NCBI RefSeq assembly: GCF_030397665.1
Contig: NZ_JAPUBT010000013.1
Coordinates: 122,400-186,399, forward strand
Direction of reading: 5' to 3'
Origin: Janthinobacterium sp. SUN073
GTDB lineage: Bacteria; Pseudomonadota; Gammaproteobacteria; Burkholderiales; Burkholderiaceae_D
DNA: 64,000 nt
Shown: positions 45,581 to 54,420 of the stretch, one piece after another
How positions within the stretch are numbered: the stretch's first letter is position 1
How the letters are laid out: each line of letters begins with the position of its first letter
The notes under the pieces: model-generated
What the model was told of the DNA's origin: nothing
Database searches by the model: none
What the model saw: only the letters and a program-made list of their open reading frames with translations
Program-made: the position numbers and the translations under genes

Positions 45581-46726
45581 TTACTTCATCCACAGACGCA
45601 TCGAATCCCAGGCGCGGCCGAAGATCGTGGCCTGGTTGATGGTTTCCAGCGCCACGACAGGCAGTTCCAGCAGGACCTTGTCTTCAACCATCATTTTCAG
45701 TTTGCCGACAGGGGCGTTTTCAGCCAATGGCGCGACCAGCGGGTCCTTGCGTTCCAGCACAGGCTTCATCTTGGCAGCCATGCCTTTAGGCACGGTGACG
45801 AGCACGTCGCGGGCGAAACCGATTTTCACGGTGCCTTTCGAGCCCTTCCACACTTCCGGCGTGGCCACGGCCTGGCCTTTCGAGTACAGCTTGACCGTAT
45901 CGAAGTTCTGGAAGCCCCAGTTCAGCAGCTTCTGGCTTTCTTGCGTACGCGCCTGGTCGGAGGTGGTACCCAGCACCACGGAGATCAGACGGCGCTCGCC
46001 GGTGCCGCCTGGACGGCGGGCCGAAGCGATCATGCAATAGCCGGCCGCTTCCGTGTGGCCCGTCTTCATGCCATCGACGGTCGGGTCCAGCCACAGCAGG
46101 CGGTTGCGGTTAGGCTGGGTGATCTTGTTGTACGTAAAGCTTTTCACGGAATCGATTTTGTAGAATTCCGGATAGTCGGCGATCACGCGCTTGGCCAGCA
46201 CGGACAAGTCTTGTGCGGTGGAATAGTTATCGGGGCTAGGCAAGCCATGCGGATTGCCAAAACGCGTGTTTTTCAGGCCCATGCGCTGTGCTTCGCGGTT
46301 CATCAGCACGACAAACGTGCCTTCATCGCCGGCAACGGCTTCAGCCAGCGCCACGGCGGCGTCGTTACCCGATTGAATCATCAGGCCATGCAGCAAGTCG
46401 TCGATCGAGACGGGCGTGGCCGGGTCGATGAACATCTTCGAGCTGCTCGAATCGACTTTCCAGGCGCGCACGGAGACATTCACTTTTTGGTCCAGCGCCA
46501 GTTTCTTTTCGCGGATGGCGGCAAACGTCAGGTAAGCCGTCATGATCTTGGTCAACGATGCCGGCTCGATGCGCGCGTCCGGATCTTGCGAAGCAATGAT
46601 CTGGCCACTGGTGGCGTCAAGCAACAGCCAGGACTTGGCGGCGATGGTCGGGGCTGGAACGCTCTGGGCGAAGGCGGCGGATAGGAAAAGTACACTGGAG
46701 GCCAGTGCCGCTAAGAGTTTTTTCAT
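45581..46726 (-). CDS. dacC: D-alanyl-D-alanine carboxypeptidase (PBP5/6 type)
   Basis: A 381-residue low-molecular-weight penicillin-binding protein that trims the terminal D-Ala of peptidoglycan stems. The signal peptide MKKLLAALASSVLFLSAAFA fixes the start at 46726 over a longer open frame. The active-site motifs are intact: SLTK (Ser57, Lys60), SGN (120-122) and KTG (222-224). The C-terminal PBP5 beta domain is followed by the amphipathic anchor AWDSMRLWMK. Whether it is closer to DacA or DacC cannot be settled here. Confidence 0.95.
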   Translation of the reverse strand: MKKLLAALASSVLFLSAAFAQSVPAPTIAAKSWLLLDATSGQIIASQDPDARIEPASLTKIMTAYLTFAAIREKKLALDQKVNVSVRAWKVDSSSSKMFIDPATPVSIDDLLHGLMIQSGNDAAVALAEAVAGDEGTFVVLMNREAQRMGLKNTRFGNPHGLPSPDNYSTAQDLSVLAKRVIADYPEFYKIDSVKSFTYNKITQPNRNRLLWLDPTVDGMKTGHTEAAGYCMIASARRPGGTGERRLISVVLGTTSDQARTQESQKLLNWGFQNFDTVKLYSKGQAVATPEVWKGSKGTVKIGFARDVLVTVPKGMAAKMKPVLERKDPLVAPLAENAPVGKLKMMVEDKVLLELPVVALETINQATIFGRAWDSMRLWMK

Positions 46727-46839
46727 GGAGGCTGGTCTGCGAAAAAGATGAAGGCTGGGGGCCATGTTGTTGCTACTGACATGGCCGCGTGGAAAAAACG
46801 GATCAATTATAGCCGTGGAGGCGGTAGTAAGCCCACACT

Positions 46840-47502
46840 TCAATGATCATCTGCCGCGATTGCGGGTTTGTCACCATGCCACAGCGCAATCACGAGGTTC
46901 TTGATGTGGTTGAGCTTGCGGTGGAAAAAGTGGTCGGCGCCGGGGATCACGATCACGGGAATGTCTTGTGGACGGGCCCAGTCGAAGACGGCGGACAGGG
47001 GAATCGTGTCGTCCAGTTCGCCGTGGATCAAAATGGTATCGGCCGGAATGTCAGCCATGGCCCACTTGCCGGCCGCGCTGCCGATCAGCGCCAGGCGCTC
47101 GACGGGCGTGCCGGCGGCAGCCAGGCGTTCCTGCAGTTTCGATTGCACGAAGGTACCGAAGGAAAAGCCGGACAAGGCCACGGGCAAGCCCGGATACAGG
47201 CCGCGCATGTGTTCGTACAGCAATTGCATGTCGTCCGTCTCGCCCGCGCCATGGTCGTGCACGCCTTCCGAGGCGCCCACGCCGCGGAAGTTGATGCGCG
47301 CCACCACGTAACCGAGGGCGACAAACGCGCGCGCCAGGGTTTGCGTGACCTTGTTATCCATCGTGCCGCCGTACAGCGGGTGGGGATGGGCCACGAGGGC
47401 GATGCCGCGCGGAGTGTCTGCCGGGAAATCGAGCAAGCCTTCCATGCTGCCTGCATGGCCGGCGAGGGTAAATTTTTCCGAGTTTCTGTTCATGATGCTC
47501 AT
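46840..47502 (-). CDS. Alpha/beta hydrolase
   Basis: A 220-residue hydrolase with no signal peptide. It has GIALVAHPHPLYGGTMDNKV (oxyanion region, typical of the YsgA/'OsmC-like hydrolase' group), NFRGVGASEG, the nucleophile elbow SGFSFGTFV, and the catalytic His in GADHFFHRKL. Two ATG codons (47502 and 47493) could start it. It lies 39 bases after the ferredoxin gene on the same strand and belongs to the same probable operon. Confidence 0.88.
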   Translation of the reverse strand: MSIMNRNSEKFTLAGHAGSMEGLLDFPADTPRGIALVAHPHPLYGGTMDNKVTQTLARAFVALGYVVARINFRGVGASEGVHDHGAGETDDMQLLYEHMRGLYPGLPVALSGFSFGTFVQSKLQERLAAAGTPVERLALIGSAAGKWAMADIPADTILIHGELDDTIPLSAVFDWARPQDIPVIVIPGADHFFHRKLNHIKNLVIALWHGDKPAIAADDH

Positions 47503-47541
47503 ACTGGTGGCGTAGGCTTAAATTAAGATTAAAGATGCGGC

Positions 47542-47859
47542 TTAGATTTTCAGGCGGTCGACGATCTTGCCGCCCACCAGGTGGGTATCGATGATCTCGT
47601 CGATATCGCTGGTGTCGACATAGGTGTACCAGGTCGCTTCCGGGTAGATCACCAGCAATGGGCCTTCCTCGCAGCGGTCCATGCAGCCGGCCTGGTTGAT
47701 GCGGATCTTGCCCGCGCCATTCATGTCGAGTTCCTTGATGCGGCGCTTGCAATGCTTTTGCGCCGCTTCCGCGCCATGGTCGCCGCAACTGTTGCGGCCG
47801 TCTTCACGTTTGTTCATGCAGAAAAAAACGTGGCGTTCAAAATACGGTGCGTCGCTCAT
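47542..47859 (-). CDS. Thioredoxin-like [2Fe-2S] ferredoxin
   Basis: A 105-residue protein starting at the ATG at 47859 (AGGAGC upstream). Cluster ligands are expected at Cys14 and Cys25 (HVFFCMNKREDGRNSCGDHG) and at Cys59 and Cys63 (NQAGCMDRCEEGP), the shethna-like pattern of thioredoxin-fold ferredoxins. LVIYPEATWYTYV is also characteristic. It should carry electrons in the cytoplasm; the partner enzyme is not evident from neighbours. Confidence 0.9.
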   Translation of the reverse strand: MSDAPYFERHVFFCMNKREDGRNSCGDHGAEAAQKHCKRRIKELDMNGAGKIRINQAGCMDRCEEGPLLVIYPEATWYTYVDTSDIDEIIDTHLVGGKIVDRLKI

Positions 47860-47899
47860 ACTATGCTCCTGCTGATTCATCAATGCGCCATGATAACGC

Positions 47900-49087
47900 T
47901 TATGGGTGGTCTTCGCGACGCTGGCGCTGCACGTCATCCTGCCGGTTCAGGCGGTGCGAGGGCAGGCACAGGAACCACAGGGCCATGAAGGGCCACAGCA
48001 AGGCCAAAAATTGCGCCGCACCATTGAAGTTCAGGAACTTGCCTTGTACCCAGCCTTGCAAGGTCGACATGAAGTACGGGTTGATCGGCGTCGTGTTCAC
48101 CATCACCAGGCTCAGCAGCAGGGTGGCGGCCGCGATGCGGCGCTGCGCCACATGGGGCGCGAAGGCCAGGCCGCCCAGCATGATCAGGCCGATCAAAAAG
48201 CCGCCCTGGGCGCCCGGCGTGATCCAGACGAAGGCGTTTTCGGGCGAAAACAGCAGCGCGCTGGCCATCGAACGCACGATCAACGCGGCGGCGATGAGGA
48301 TCAGCATCAGCGCGGCGCGCGGCGCGGCGCGGCGTAGCAGGCATAGTAAAGTGAGCACGGCGCCTGTCATGCCGCAGGCCGTGATGATGGTTTCCGATAG
48401 CCAATATTGTTCAACCGTCAATATCACATCGGGACGCAGGTAGGATGCCAGGTCGATGTCCATGCCCATCAGGCTGGAGGCCCAGTCCGACAGGATGGGC
48501 AGCAGCTGGCCCAAGCCGAACAAATAGCCTTGCGGATAGATTTGCGCCAGCGGCCACAGCGCCACCAGCACCAGGCCCTGGCTGGCATGTTGGGCAAACC
48601 AGCGCTGGCGCACGCGGTACAGATGGCTATGGTCGAGCAGTTTGCGCGCCGTCAGGGCGCCGATGAGGGAACCGATAAAGCAGCCGGCCGAATTCGTATA
48701 AAAGTCGAGATTCGACGACACGCGGCTGGGCAAATAGGTTTGCACGGCTTCCATGCTGCCGGAAATCAACATACCGCACAGGCTGGCGATCACGACGGCA
48801 AAGAAACCAGTAATCCTTGGAAACAGTGAATACACGATCAACGCACCCAGCGGGATGTAGCCGACGACGTTGATGCCCACGTCAAAGCCCGTCCAGTAGC
48901 GGGGCATGCGGGTGTTTTCCAGGAACGTCAGCGGCGACAAGCCATTGCTGTGCCAGCCCGTGAACGGGAACCAGCTGGCGTAGACGATCAGGAAGACGTA
49001 GGCGAGCAGGGTCGCGCGCGACACGGGCGACGAGCGTGCGGGCGGCAGTGGCGCTGGCGGGCTGGCAGGGGCTGCGGAGGCGGTCAT
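47900..49087 (-). CDS. VanZ-family membrane protein
   Basis: A 395-residue polytopic protein with about ten membrane segments. The N-terminal half holds the VanZ-like core: ASWFPFTGWHSNG, FDVGINVVGYIPLGALIVYS, SMEAVQTYLPSRVSSNLDFY and TNSAGCFIGSLIGA. The C-terminal half is an extra set of helices of unknown role. It starts 10 bases after the auxiliary lipoprotein gene and may be co-transcribed with the lipid-transport genes. The 'teicoplanin resistance' label of VanZ does not imply resistance here. Confidence 0.88.
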   Translation of the reverse strand: MTASAAPASPPAPLPPARSSPVSRATLLAYVFLIVYASWFPFTGWHSNGLSPLTFLENTRMPRYWTGFDVGINVVGYIPLGALIVYSLFPRITGFFAVVIASLCGMLISGSMEAVQTYLPSRVSSNLDFYTNSAGCFIGSLIGALTARKLLDHSHLYRVRQRWFAQHASQGLVLVALWPLAQIYPQGYLFGLGQLLPILSDWASSLMGMDIDLASYLRPDVILTVEQYWLSETIITACGMTGAVLTLLCLLRRAAPRAALMLILIAAALIVRSMASALLFSPENAFVWITPGAQGGFLIGLIMLGGLAFAPHVAQRRIAAATLLLSLVMVNTTPINPYFMSTLQGWVQGKFLNFNGAAQFLALLWPFMALWFLCLPSHRLNRQDDVQRQRREDHP

Positions 49088-49097
49088 TCTGTGACGG

Positions 49098-49712
49098 TCA
49101 TTCTTTCGGGATGTTCAGCGTGCCCAGCCATGCCAGCAGGTCGCCGGCGACGGCGTCCGAGGCTGCCGCCAGCGCCTGCGCGCCCCCTTGCGCGTCGGCG
49201 CTGCCGGCCGGTCCGCTGCGGCTGAAGGTTTTCTGGTCGATCAGGCGGTGCCCGCGGAACAGCGAGGCGCGCAGCGACACATGGCCGCTGCTGTGCGTCT
49301 GCGTATCAAAGTTTTGCGAAAAATCATCGACATCGATGCGCAGCAGGGGAATACCGGCGGCCGCGTCCGTGGTCGACAGCACTTTCACGCCGCTCTGCGC
49401 CACGCGCGTTTTCAGGCGCTGGCTTAATAGTTGCAGCGGCGGCGTGTTCCAGCGGTTGTAGGCGTACGGGCGCGATTGCTGCGCGTCCGCGTACAGCAGG
49501 CGGTAATACATGCGCTGGCTGTCCAGCCACGAAGGGCCGTTGGCGTCGGCGATCACCAGCACGGGCACGGCTGGCGCGGCCGCTGGTGCGGCCGCCTGCG
49601 GCGCTGCCGGGCCGAAATCATAAAAAGTGGGGACGGGGCCGCGGCTGGCGCAGCCGCCCAGCAGGAATGCGGCGGCCAGGATGAGTGCGCTGAGATGGCG
49701 TGGGGTAGGCAT
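49098..49712 (-). CDS. ABC-type transport auxiliary lipoprotein (PqiC/YmbA-like)
   Basis: A 204-residue outer-membrane lipoprotein with lipobox LLGGC (Cys21) and an AAGGAG site before the ATG. VPTFYDFGP just after the Cys and RMYYRLLYADAQQSRPYAYN, followed by NTPPLQLL, are typical of the DUF330/PqiC family that works with MCE-type lipid transporters. It is the last gene of the mlaE-mlaF-mlaD cluster, 12 bases after mlaD, and probably receives or docks the MlaD-type needle at the outer membrane. Confidence 0.9.
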   Translation of the reverse strand: MPTPRHLSALILAAAFLLGGCASRGPVPTFYDFGPAAPQAAAPAAAPAVPVLVIADANGPSWLDSQRMYYRLLYADAQQSRPYAYNRWNTPPLQLLSQRLKTRVAQSGVKVLSTTDAAAGIPLLRIDVDDFSQNFDTQTHSSGHVSLRASLFRGHRLIDQKTFSRSGPAGSADAQGGAQALAAASDAVAGDLLAWLGTLNIPKE

Positions 49713-49724
49713 GCGGTGTTCTCC

Positions 49725-50684
49725 TTATTTGCCCGGTGCCGAAAAACCGGGCTCGCCCGGGCCGGGCGGAATGTCTGGGGCGCCGAACAAGATGCTCTGC
49801 GGCTGTTCATTGAGCGTGCTCATGGTGGTTTTCAGGGCGCGCATGGAGGAACGCGCCTCGCCGCTCAGCTCGATTACCTGCGGCAAGACTTCCAGCGACA
49901 CGCCATTGGCCACCGTTTCCACCGAGTTACCGACCCGGTCGACCGTGCCATTGACCTTGTCGAGCACACCGCCAGGCGCCTGGATGTCGTTGCCCAGCTT
50001 TTTCCAGGTGGCCGTCAAATCCGACACGTTCTTGCTGGCCGTGCTGACGGCCGTCAAGGTTTGCCGCGTTTGTTCCGTCAGTTGCGGCAATTGCGTCAGG
50101 GTCGGCTCCAGCTGCTGCGGAATGGCGCCGAAGGCCTTGGCTGCCTTGCCCACTTCATTGAAGGCGCCCAGCATGGCGGCCTGGTTGTCGGGGCTGAGCA
50201 GATTGTTGACCTTGTTGGTGATTTGCTCGGCCTGGTCGAGGATGCGCTTGCCCCGTTTTTCCAGCTGGTCCAGCAAGCCCGCGCGCAGGGGGATCAGCGA
50301 AGGCTTGTCCTTGCTGGTGCCCAGCAATTTCGAACCCACGTGCTCGTCGTCGAGCTGGATGTAGGCGATGCCCGTCACGCCCTGGTAACCGAGGCTGGCA
50401 AAGGTCGTGTCGGTGACGGGGGTGTCCGGCGCCACGCTGATGTGCACGAGGATTTGCCCCGCCTTTTGCGTGTCGAAATCGATGGCGTCGACCTTGCCCA
50501 CTTCCAGGCCCCGATAGCGCACGGTCGCCTGCGGGTTCAGGCCCGGCACGGACAGGGTGGTGGCGAGCAAATACGGGACTCTTTCCACGCGGTCGCGGTT
50601 GAACCAGACGCCGAACAGAACGGCGGCCACCAGCAGGGTGAGTGTAAAAAATCCCGTCATCAGGGCATGTGATCTGTTTTCCAT
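49725..50684 (-). CDS. mlaD: MlaD/MCE-family lipid-binding protein
   Basis: A 319-residue protein anchored by one N-terminal membrane helix (GFFTLTLLVAAVLFGVWF), with an MCE domain (about 38-118, NPQATVRYRGLEVGKVDAID and GITGIAYIQL-type end) and a long helical tail (about 130-300) that would form the tunnel or needle in a hexamer. The end is Pro/Gly-rich. It accepts lipid from the MlaEF complex or passes lipid to it. It starts on the stop of the ATPase gene (TAATG overlap). Confidence 0.92.
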   Translation of the reverse strand: MENRSHALMTGFFTLTLLVAAVLFGVWFNRDRVERVPYLLATTLSVPGLNPQATVRYRGLEVGKVDAIDFDTQKAGQILVHISVAPDTPVTDTTFASLGYQGVTGIAYIQLDDEHVGSKLLGTSKDKPSLIPLRAGLLDQLEKRGKRILDQAEQITNKVNNLLSPDNQAAMLGAFNEVGKAAKAFGAIPQQLEPTLTQLPQLTEQTRQTLTAVSTASKNVSDLTATWKKLGNDIQAPGGVLDKVNGTVDRVGNSVETVANGVSLEVLPQVIELSGEARSSMRALKTTMSTLNEQPQSILFGAPDIPPGPGEPGFSAPGK

Positions 50685-51586
50685 TACTTCTCCGCTTTCT
50701 TGTCTGTGCCGGCGTCGTCGCCTGGCTGCGCCGCCTTGCCTGCCGCCGCCTGTTTTTCATCAAGGACGGCCAGTGCGCGCTTGCCGCGGTCGCCGAGGAA
50801 AAATTGCTTGATGAACGGGTGGTCCACTTCGATCACTTCGCGCGTGGGGCCGATGGCGATCACGTGTTTTTCCGCCAGCACGGCGATGCGCGTGGACAGG
50901 GCAAACAGGGTGTCGAGGTCATGCGTGACCATCACCACCGTCAAGCCCAGCTCGCGGTGCAGCGACTGGATCAGGGCGACAAAGCTTTCCGATAGGTCCG
51001 GGTCCAGGCCCGCCGTGGGTTCGTCGAGGAACAGCAGCTTCGGTTCCAGCGCCAGGGCGCGCGCCAGCGCCACGCGCTTGATCATGCCGCCCGACAAGTC
51101 CGACGGCATTTTCAGCGCATGTTCCGGGCCCAGTCCCACCATGTTCATCTTCAATAATACCGCGTCATGCACCAGCGCCTCGGGCAGCACGCGCAATTCG
51201 CGCATCGGTTGCGCCACGTTGTCGAACACGGTCAGGGCCGAATACAGGGCGCCTTGCTGGAACAGCATGCCCCAGTGGTTGCGCAATTGCTGCAACTGGT
51301 CGGAACTTGCCTTGTTGATATCTTCGCCAAAGACTTTGACGCAGCCCCGCGCCGGATGTTCCAGGCCCAGCATCTGGCGCAGCAGCACCGTCTTGCCCGT
51401 GCCGGAGCCGCCCACGATGGAGAGGATTTCGCCCCGTTCGATTTCCAGGTTCAAGTCCTGGTGCACGACGGTGCGGCCGAACTTGGTCCACAAGTTGGTG
51501 ATTTCCACCACGGGCGCGCTGCCATGCAGGTTGAACTGGCCGTCCTGGCCCTCGCTCGCCTTGCAAGCGATATCGTTGTCTGCCAT
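50684..51586 (-). CDS. mlaF: ABC transporter ATP-binding protein, MlaF type
   Basis: A 300-residue ATPase. Walker A is VGGSGTGKTVLLRQMLG, the Q-loop GMLFQQGALYSALTVFDNVA, the signature DLSGGMIKRVALARALA, Walker B LLFLDEPTAGLDP, and the switch His MVTHDLDTLF. The family-specific GALYSALTVFDNV favours MlaF/phospholipid transport. It carries an acidic C-terminal tail of about 40 residues. The ATG at 51586 overlaps the mlaE stop (TGATG). Confidence 0.95.
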   Translation of the reverse strand: MADNDIACKASEGQDGQFNLHGSAPVVEITNLWTKFGRTVVHQDLNLEIERGEILSIVGGSGTGKTVLLRQMLGLEHPARGCVKVFGEDINKASSDQLQQLRNHWGMLFQQGALYSALTVFDNVAQPMRELRVLPEALVHDAVLLKMNMVGLGPEHALKMPSDLSGGMIKRVALARALALEPKLLFLDEPTAGLDPDLSESFVALIQSLHRELGLTVVMVTHDLDTLFALSTRIAVLAEKHVIAIGPTREVIEVDHPFIKQFFLGDRGKRALAVLDEKQAAAGKAAQPGDDAGTDKKAEK

Positions 51587-52719
51587 CAATATCCCACTCC
51601 ATTGAAGACGATGGCAAATACGGCGTCGGCCAGGATCACCACGGTGATGGCCGTGACGACGGCGGTGGTGGTGCCGTGCCCCAGGCTTTCCGTATTGGCC
51701 TTGATGCGCAGGCCGAAGTGGCAGGAGACAAGGGCGATCAGCATGCCGAAAATCACGCCCTTGCCCAGGCCGATCATGTAATTGGCCAGCGGCACGGCGT
51801 CCGGCAGCTTCTGGATGAAGTAGCGCGCCGACAGATTCAATTCCACCTTGGCCGCCACCATGCCGCCGATCAGCGCGGCCGTATCCGTCCAGATGACGAG
51901 CAGAGGCATGGAAATGGCCAGGGCCAGCACTTTCGGCATGATCAGGCGGAAACCGTGCGAAATGCCCATCACCAGCATGGCGTCGAGCTCTTCCGTGACG
52001 CGCATGACGCCCAACTGGGCCGTGATGGACGAGCCGGAGCGGCCGGCCACGAGAATGGCCGCCAATAACGGCCCCAGTTCGCGGATGACGCTCATGCCCA
52101 GCAGGTTGACCAGATAAATGTCGCCGCCAAAGGCGCGCAGCTGCTGCGCCGACAGATAGGACAGCACGACGCCGATCAGAAAGCCGACCAGGGCCGTGAT
52201 GCCCAGCGCCTGGAAGCCCGCATGGAAGATATTGGCGGAAATTTCACGCCATGGTCCGCGCATCGGGTGGCGCGCGAAGCGGCCGATATCCTGCGTCACC
52301 TGGCCGACAAGGGCAATAAAACCCTTCAAATGTTCGAAAAACAGCAGGATGGTCATGCCCAGCTTCATCACGGGCGTGAGACGGTTGGCGCGCGAGGGCG
52401 GCGTTTCCAGGGGACCAGTCTCTTCGATGCGCCGGAAAAACTCTTCCTGCGATGGCGCCAGGGTCAGCTGCGCAGGACGCCGCTTGCCCCAGGCATTCCA
52501 GAACAGCTGGGCGCCGATATGGTCCATGCTGTCGATCTGTGACAGATCCCAGCTGGCATTCGCGTCACCCTGCAAGGGCTTGAGCTGGGCGTCGATGGCC
52601 TTGATCGCATTGTCATGCGCGAGCGCGTGCACCTGCCAGGTGCCGCTGGCAGTGACAAGGGCTCCCTGTTGGGAGCTGGTCTGGGAGAGGGTCAGTTTCG
52701 GCGATTGTACAGTCGGCAT
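51586..52719 (-). CDS. mlaE: MlaE-family permease with N-terminal STAS domain
   Basis: A 377-residue permease of an MCE-type lipid transporter. Residues 1-105 form a STAS (MlaB-like) domain (TWQVHALAHDNAIKAIDAQL, WDLSQIDSMDHIGAQLFWNA). This is the fused arrangement in which E. coli MlaB is built into the permease. The permease core has about five helices, including LGMSVIRELGPLLAAILVAG and GSSITAQLGVMRVTEELDAM, the MlaE signature. It starts the mlaE-mlaF-mlaD-lipoprotein group; the radical SAM gene ends 57 bases upstream. Confidence 0.94.
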   Translation of the reverse strand: MPTVQSPKLTLSQTSSQQGALVTASGTWQVHALAHDNAIKAIDAQLKPLQGDANASWDLSQIDSMDHIGAQLFWNAWGKRRPAQLTLAPSQEEFFRRIEETGPLETPPSRANRLTPVMKLGMTILLFFEHLKGFIALVGQVTQDIGRFARHPMRGPWREISANIFHAGFQALGITALVGFLIGVVLSYLSAQQLRAFGGDIYLVNLLGMSVIRELGPLLAAILVAGRSGSSITAQLGVMRVTEELDAMLVMGISHGFRLIMPKVLALAISMPLLVIWTDTAALIGGMVAAKVELNLSARYFIQKLPDAVPLANYMIGLGKGVIFGMLIALVSCHFGLRIKANTESLGHGTTTAVVTAITVVILADAVFAIVFNGVGY

Positions 52720-52776
52720 CGTGCCAGTTTAAGGGAGAATGGCGCAGACCGCCACCGATGTTCAATCGTCACGCTT

Positions 52777-54285
52777 TCAGGAGGCCAGATGGCGCGCCTG
52801 CCGCTGCGGTATTGCCGCCTCCAGGTGCGCCTTCGGCTGGTCGCTGGTTTTGGCGTGGTTTGCCGCTTGCGCGCCGCCCGCATAGTCGCTGGCCACGAGG
52901 GCATTGGCCTCGACCGCGCTCATGCCGCGCGTCTGCAGCCATTGCGCCACCAGCTTGGCCAGGCGCTCCATGGCGATGCGGTGCGTGGCGTCCGTATGGG
53001 CGTACAGCCAGTTCGAAAAGTCCATGAAATTTTCAAACGGCGACTCGCCCAGCATCCATTGCACCGTATTGGCGAAGCGGCCCGAGTTGGCGACCAGGTC
53101 CCAGTAGCGGGCGAAGCGCACCAGGCGCTGCATGCTCATGAAATCGAGCTGTTTATTCGCCAGGATGGTGTAGGGCGGGTGCGGGTCGAACACCATGCCG
53201 TAATTTTCCGTGTGGCGGATGATGGGCGTGCCGCGCAGCCGTTTTAATATGCCGAACTGGATTTCATGCGGTTTCAAGGCCACCAGCTTGTTGAAGCCGG
53301 CCGCAAAGCTCGCTTCATCCTCGCCCGGCAAGCCGGCGATCAAGTCCACGTGCAGGTGGGCGTTTGATTCCTCGCACAGCCAGCGGATGTTATCGGCCGC
53401 CTTTTGATTGTCCTGCTTGCGGCTGACCAGCGCTTGCACCTCCGGATTGAAGCTCTGGATGCCGATCTCGAACTGCAGCGCGCCGGGCGGGAACTTGCTG
53501 ATGCCTTCTTTCAGTGCATCGGGCAAGTGGTCGGGTACCAGCTCGAAGTGGGCATAGATCGGATCGTCCGGATTGGCTTCGATCTTGTCCAGAAAGAACT
53601 GCATGATCTTCAGGCTGGTCTTGATGTTCAGGTTGAAGGTGCGGTCGACGAACTTGAACAGGCGTGCGCCCCGCGCATGCAGCGACTCCATCTCGGCCAG
53701 GAAGTTCTCCAGGGCGAAGGGCCAGGCCGTCTTGTCCAGCGCCGACAGGCAGAATTCGCATTTGAACGGGCAGCCGCGCGACGCTTCCACGTAAATCGTG
53801 CGATGGCGGATATCGTCATCTGTATACAAGGAGTAGGGCAGTTGCAGTTCCGCCAGCGGCGCTTGCACGCCCGCGTGGATCTTCATCAGTGGTTTTGGCC
53901 CGTTGAGGATCTCGCCGCACAGTTTGGGGAAGGTGACGTCGCCCCAGCCCGTGATCAGGTAGTCGGCCAGCTTGACGATCTCTTGCTCGCCCGCTTCATG
54001 CGACACTTCCGGCCCGCCCAGCACGATGATGACCTCGGGCGCCACGCGCTTGAGCATGGCCACCAGCTTGGTGGTTTCCTCGACGTTCCAGATATACACG
54101 CCAAAACCGATGATGCGCGGCTTGTTCGTCAGGATGCGCTCGACCAGTTCCGTGGTTTTCGTGCCGATGACGAATTCCTGCAACCGTGTCTGCGCCTGCA
54201 ACGGCCCCATATTGGCCAGCAAATAGCGCAATCCCAGCGAAGCGTGGGTGTAGCGGGCGTTCAGGGTGGAGAGCAGGATGGTCAT
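52777..54285 (-). CDS. B12-binding-domain radical SAM protein
   Basis: A 502-residue enzyme. The N-terminal half is a cobalamin-binding-like Rossmann domain (IIGFGVYIWNVEETTKLVAM, IIVLGGPEVSHE). The radical SAM core has the cluster motif CxxxCxxC (Cys172, Cys176, Cys179 in SRGCPFKCEFCLSALDK), then FKFVDRTFNLN and the HxDLIAGLPGED strand. A C-terminal DUF4080-like domain (about 370-480) is present. The usual B12-binding DxHxxG motif is absent, so actual cobalamin use is doubtful. The substrate is not known. Confidence 0.9.
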   Translation of the reverse strand: MTILLSTLNARYTHASLGLRYLLANMGPLQAQTRLQEFVIGTKTTELVERILTNKPRIIGFGVYIWNVEETTKLVAMLKRVAPEVIIVLGGPEVSHEAGEQEIVKLADYLITGWGDVTFPKLCGEILNGPKPLMKIHAGVQAPLAELQLPYSLYTDDDIRHRTIYVEASRGCPFKCEFCLSALDKTAWPFALENFLAEMESLHARGARLFKFVDRTFNLNIKTSLKIMQFFLDKIEANPDDPIYAHFELVPDHLPDALKEGISKFPPGALQFEIGIQSFNPEVQALVSRKQDNQKAADNIRWLCEESNAHLHVDLIAGLPGEDEASFAAGFNKLVALKPHEIQFGILKRLRGTPIIRHTENYGMVFDPHPPYTILANKQLDFMSMQRLVRFARYWDLVANSGRFANTVQWMLGESPFENFMDFSNWLYAHTDATHRIAMERLAKLVAQWLQTRGMSAVEANALVASDYAGGAQAANHAKTSDQPKAHLEAAIPQRQARHLAS

Positions 54286-54420
54286 GGCGGCGATGGAAAC
54301 GGCGAAACCGCTATTTTACGCTGTCGCGTCACCGGTGCGCTGCGGCCACAAATGCCATGTTACCATTTGTCAATAATTACTAACTTGGCAATGCTTCGGC
54401 AGGGCAACAGGGGATACACG

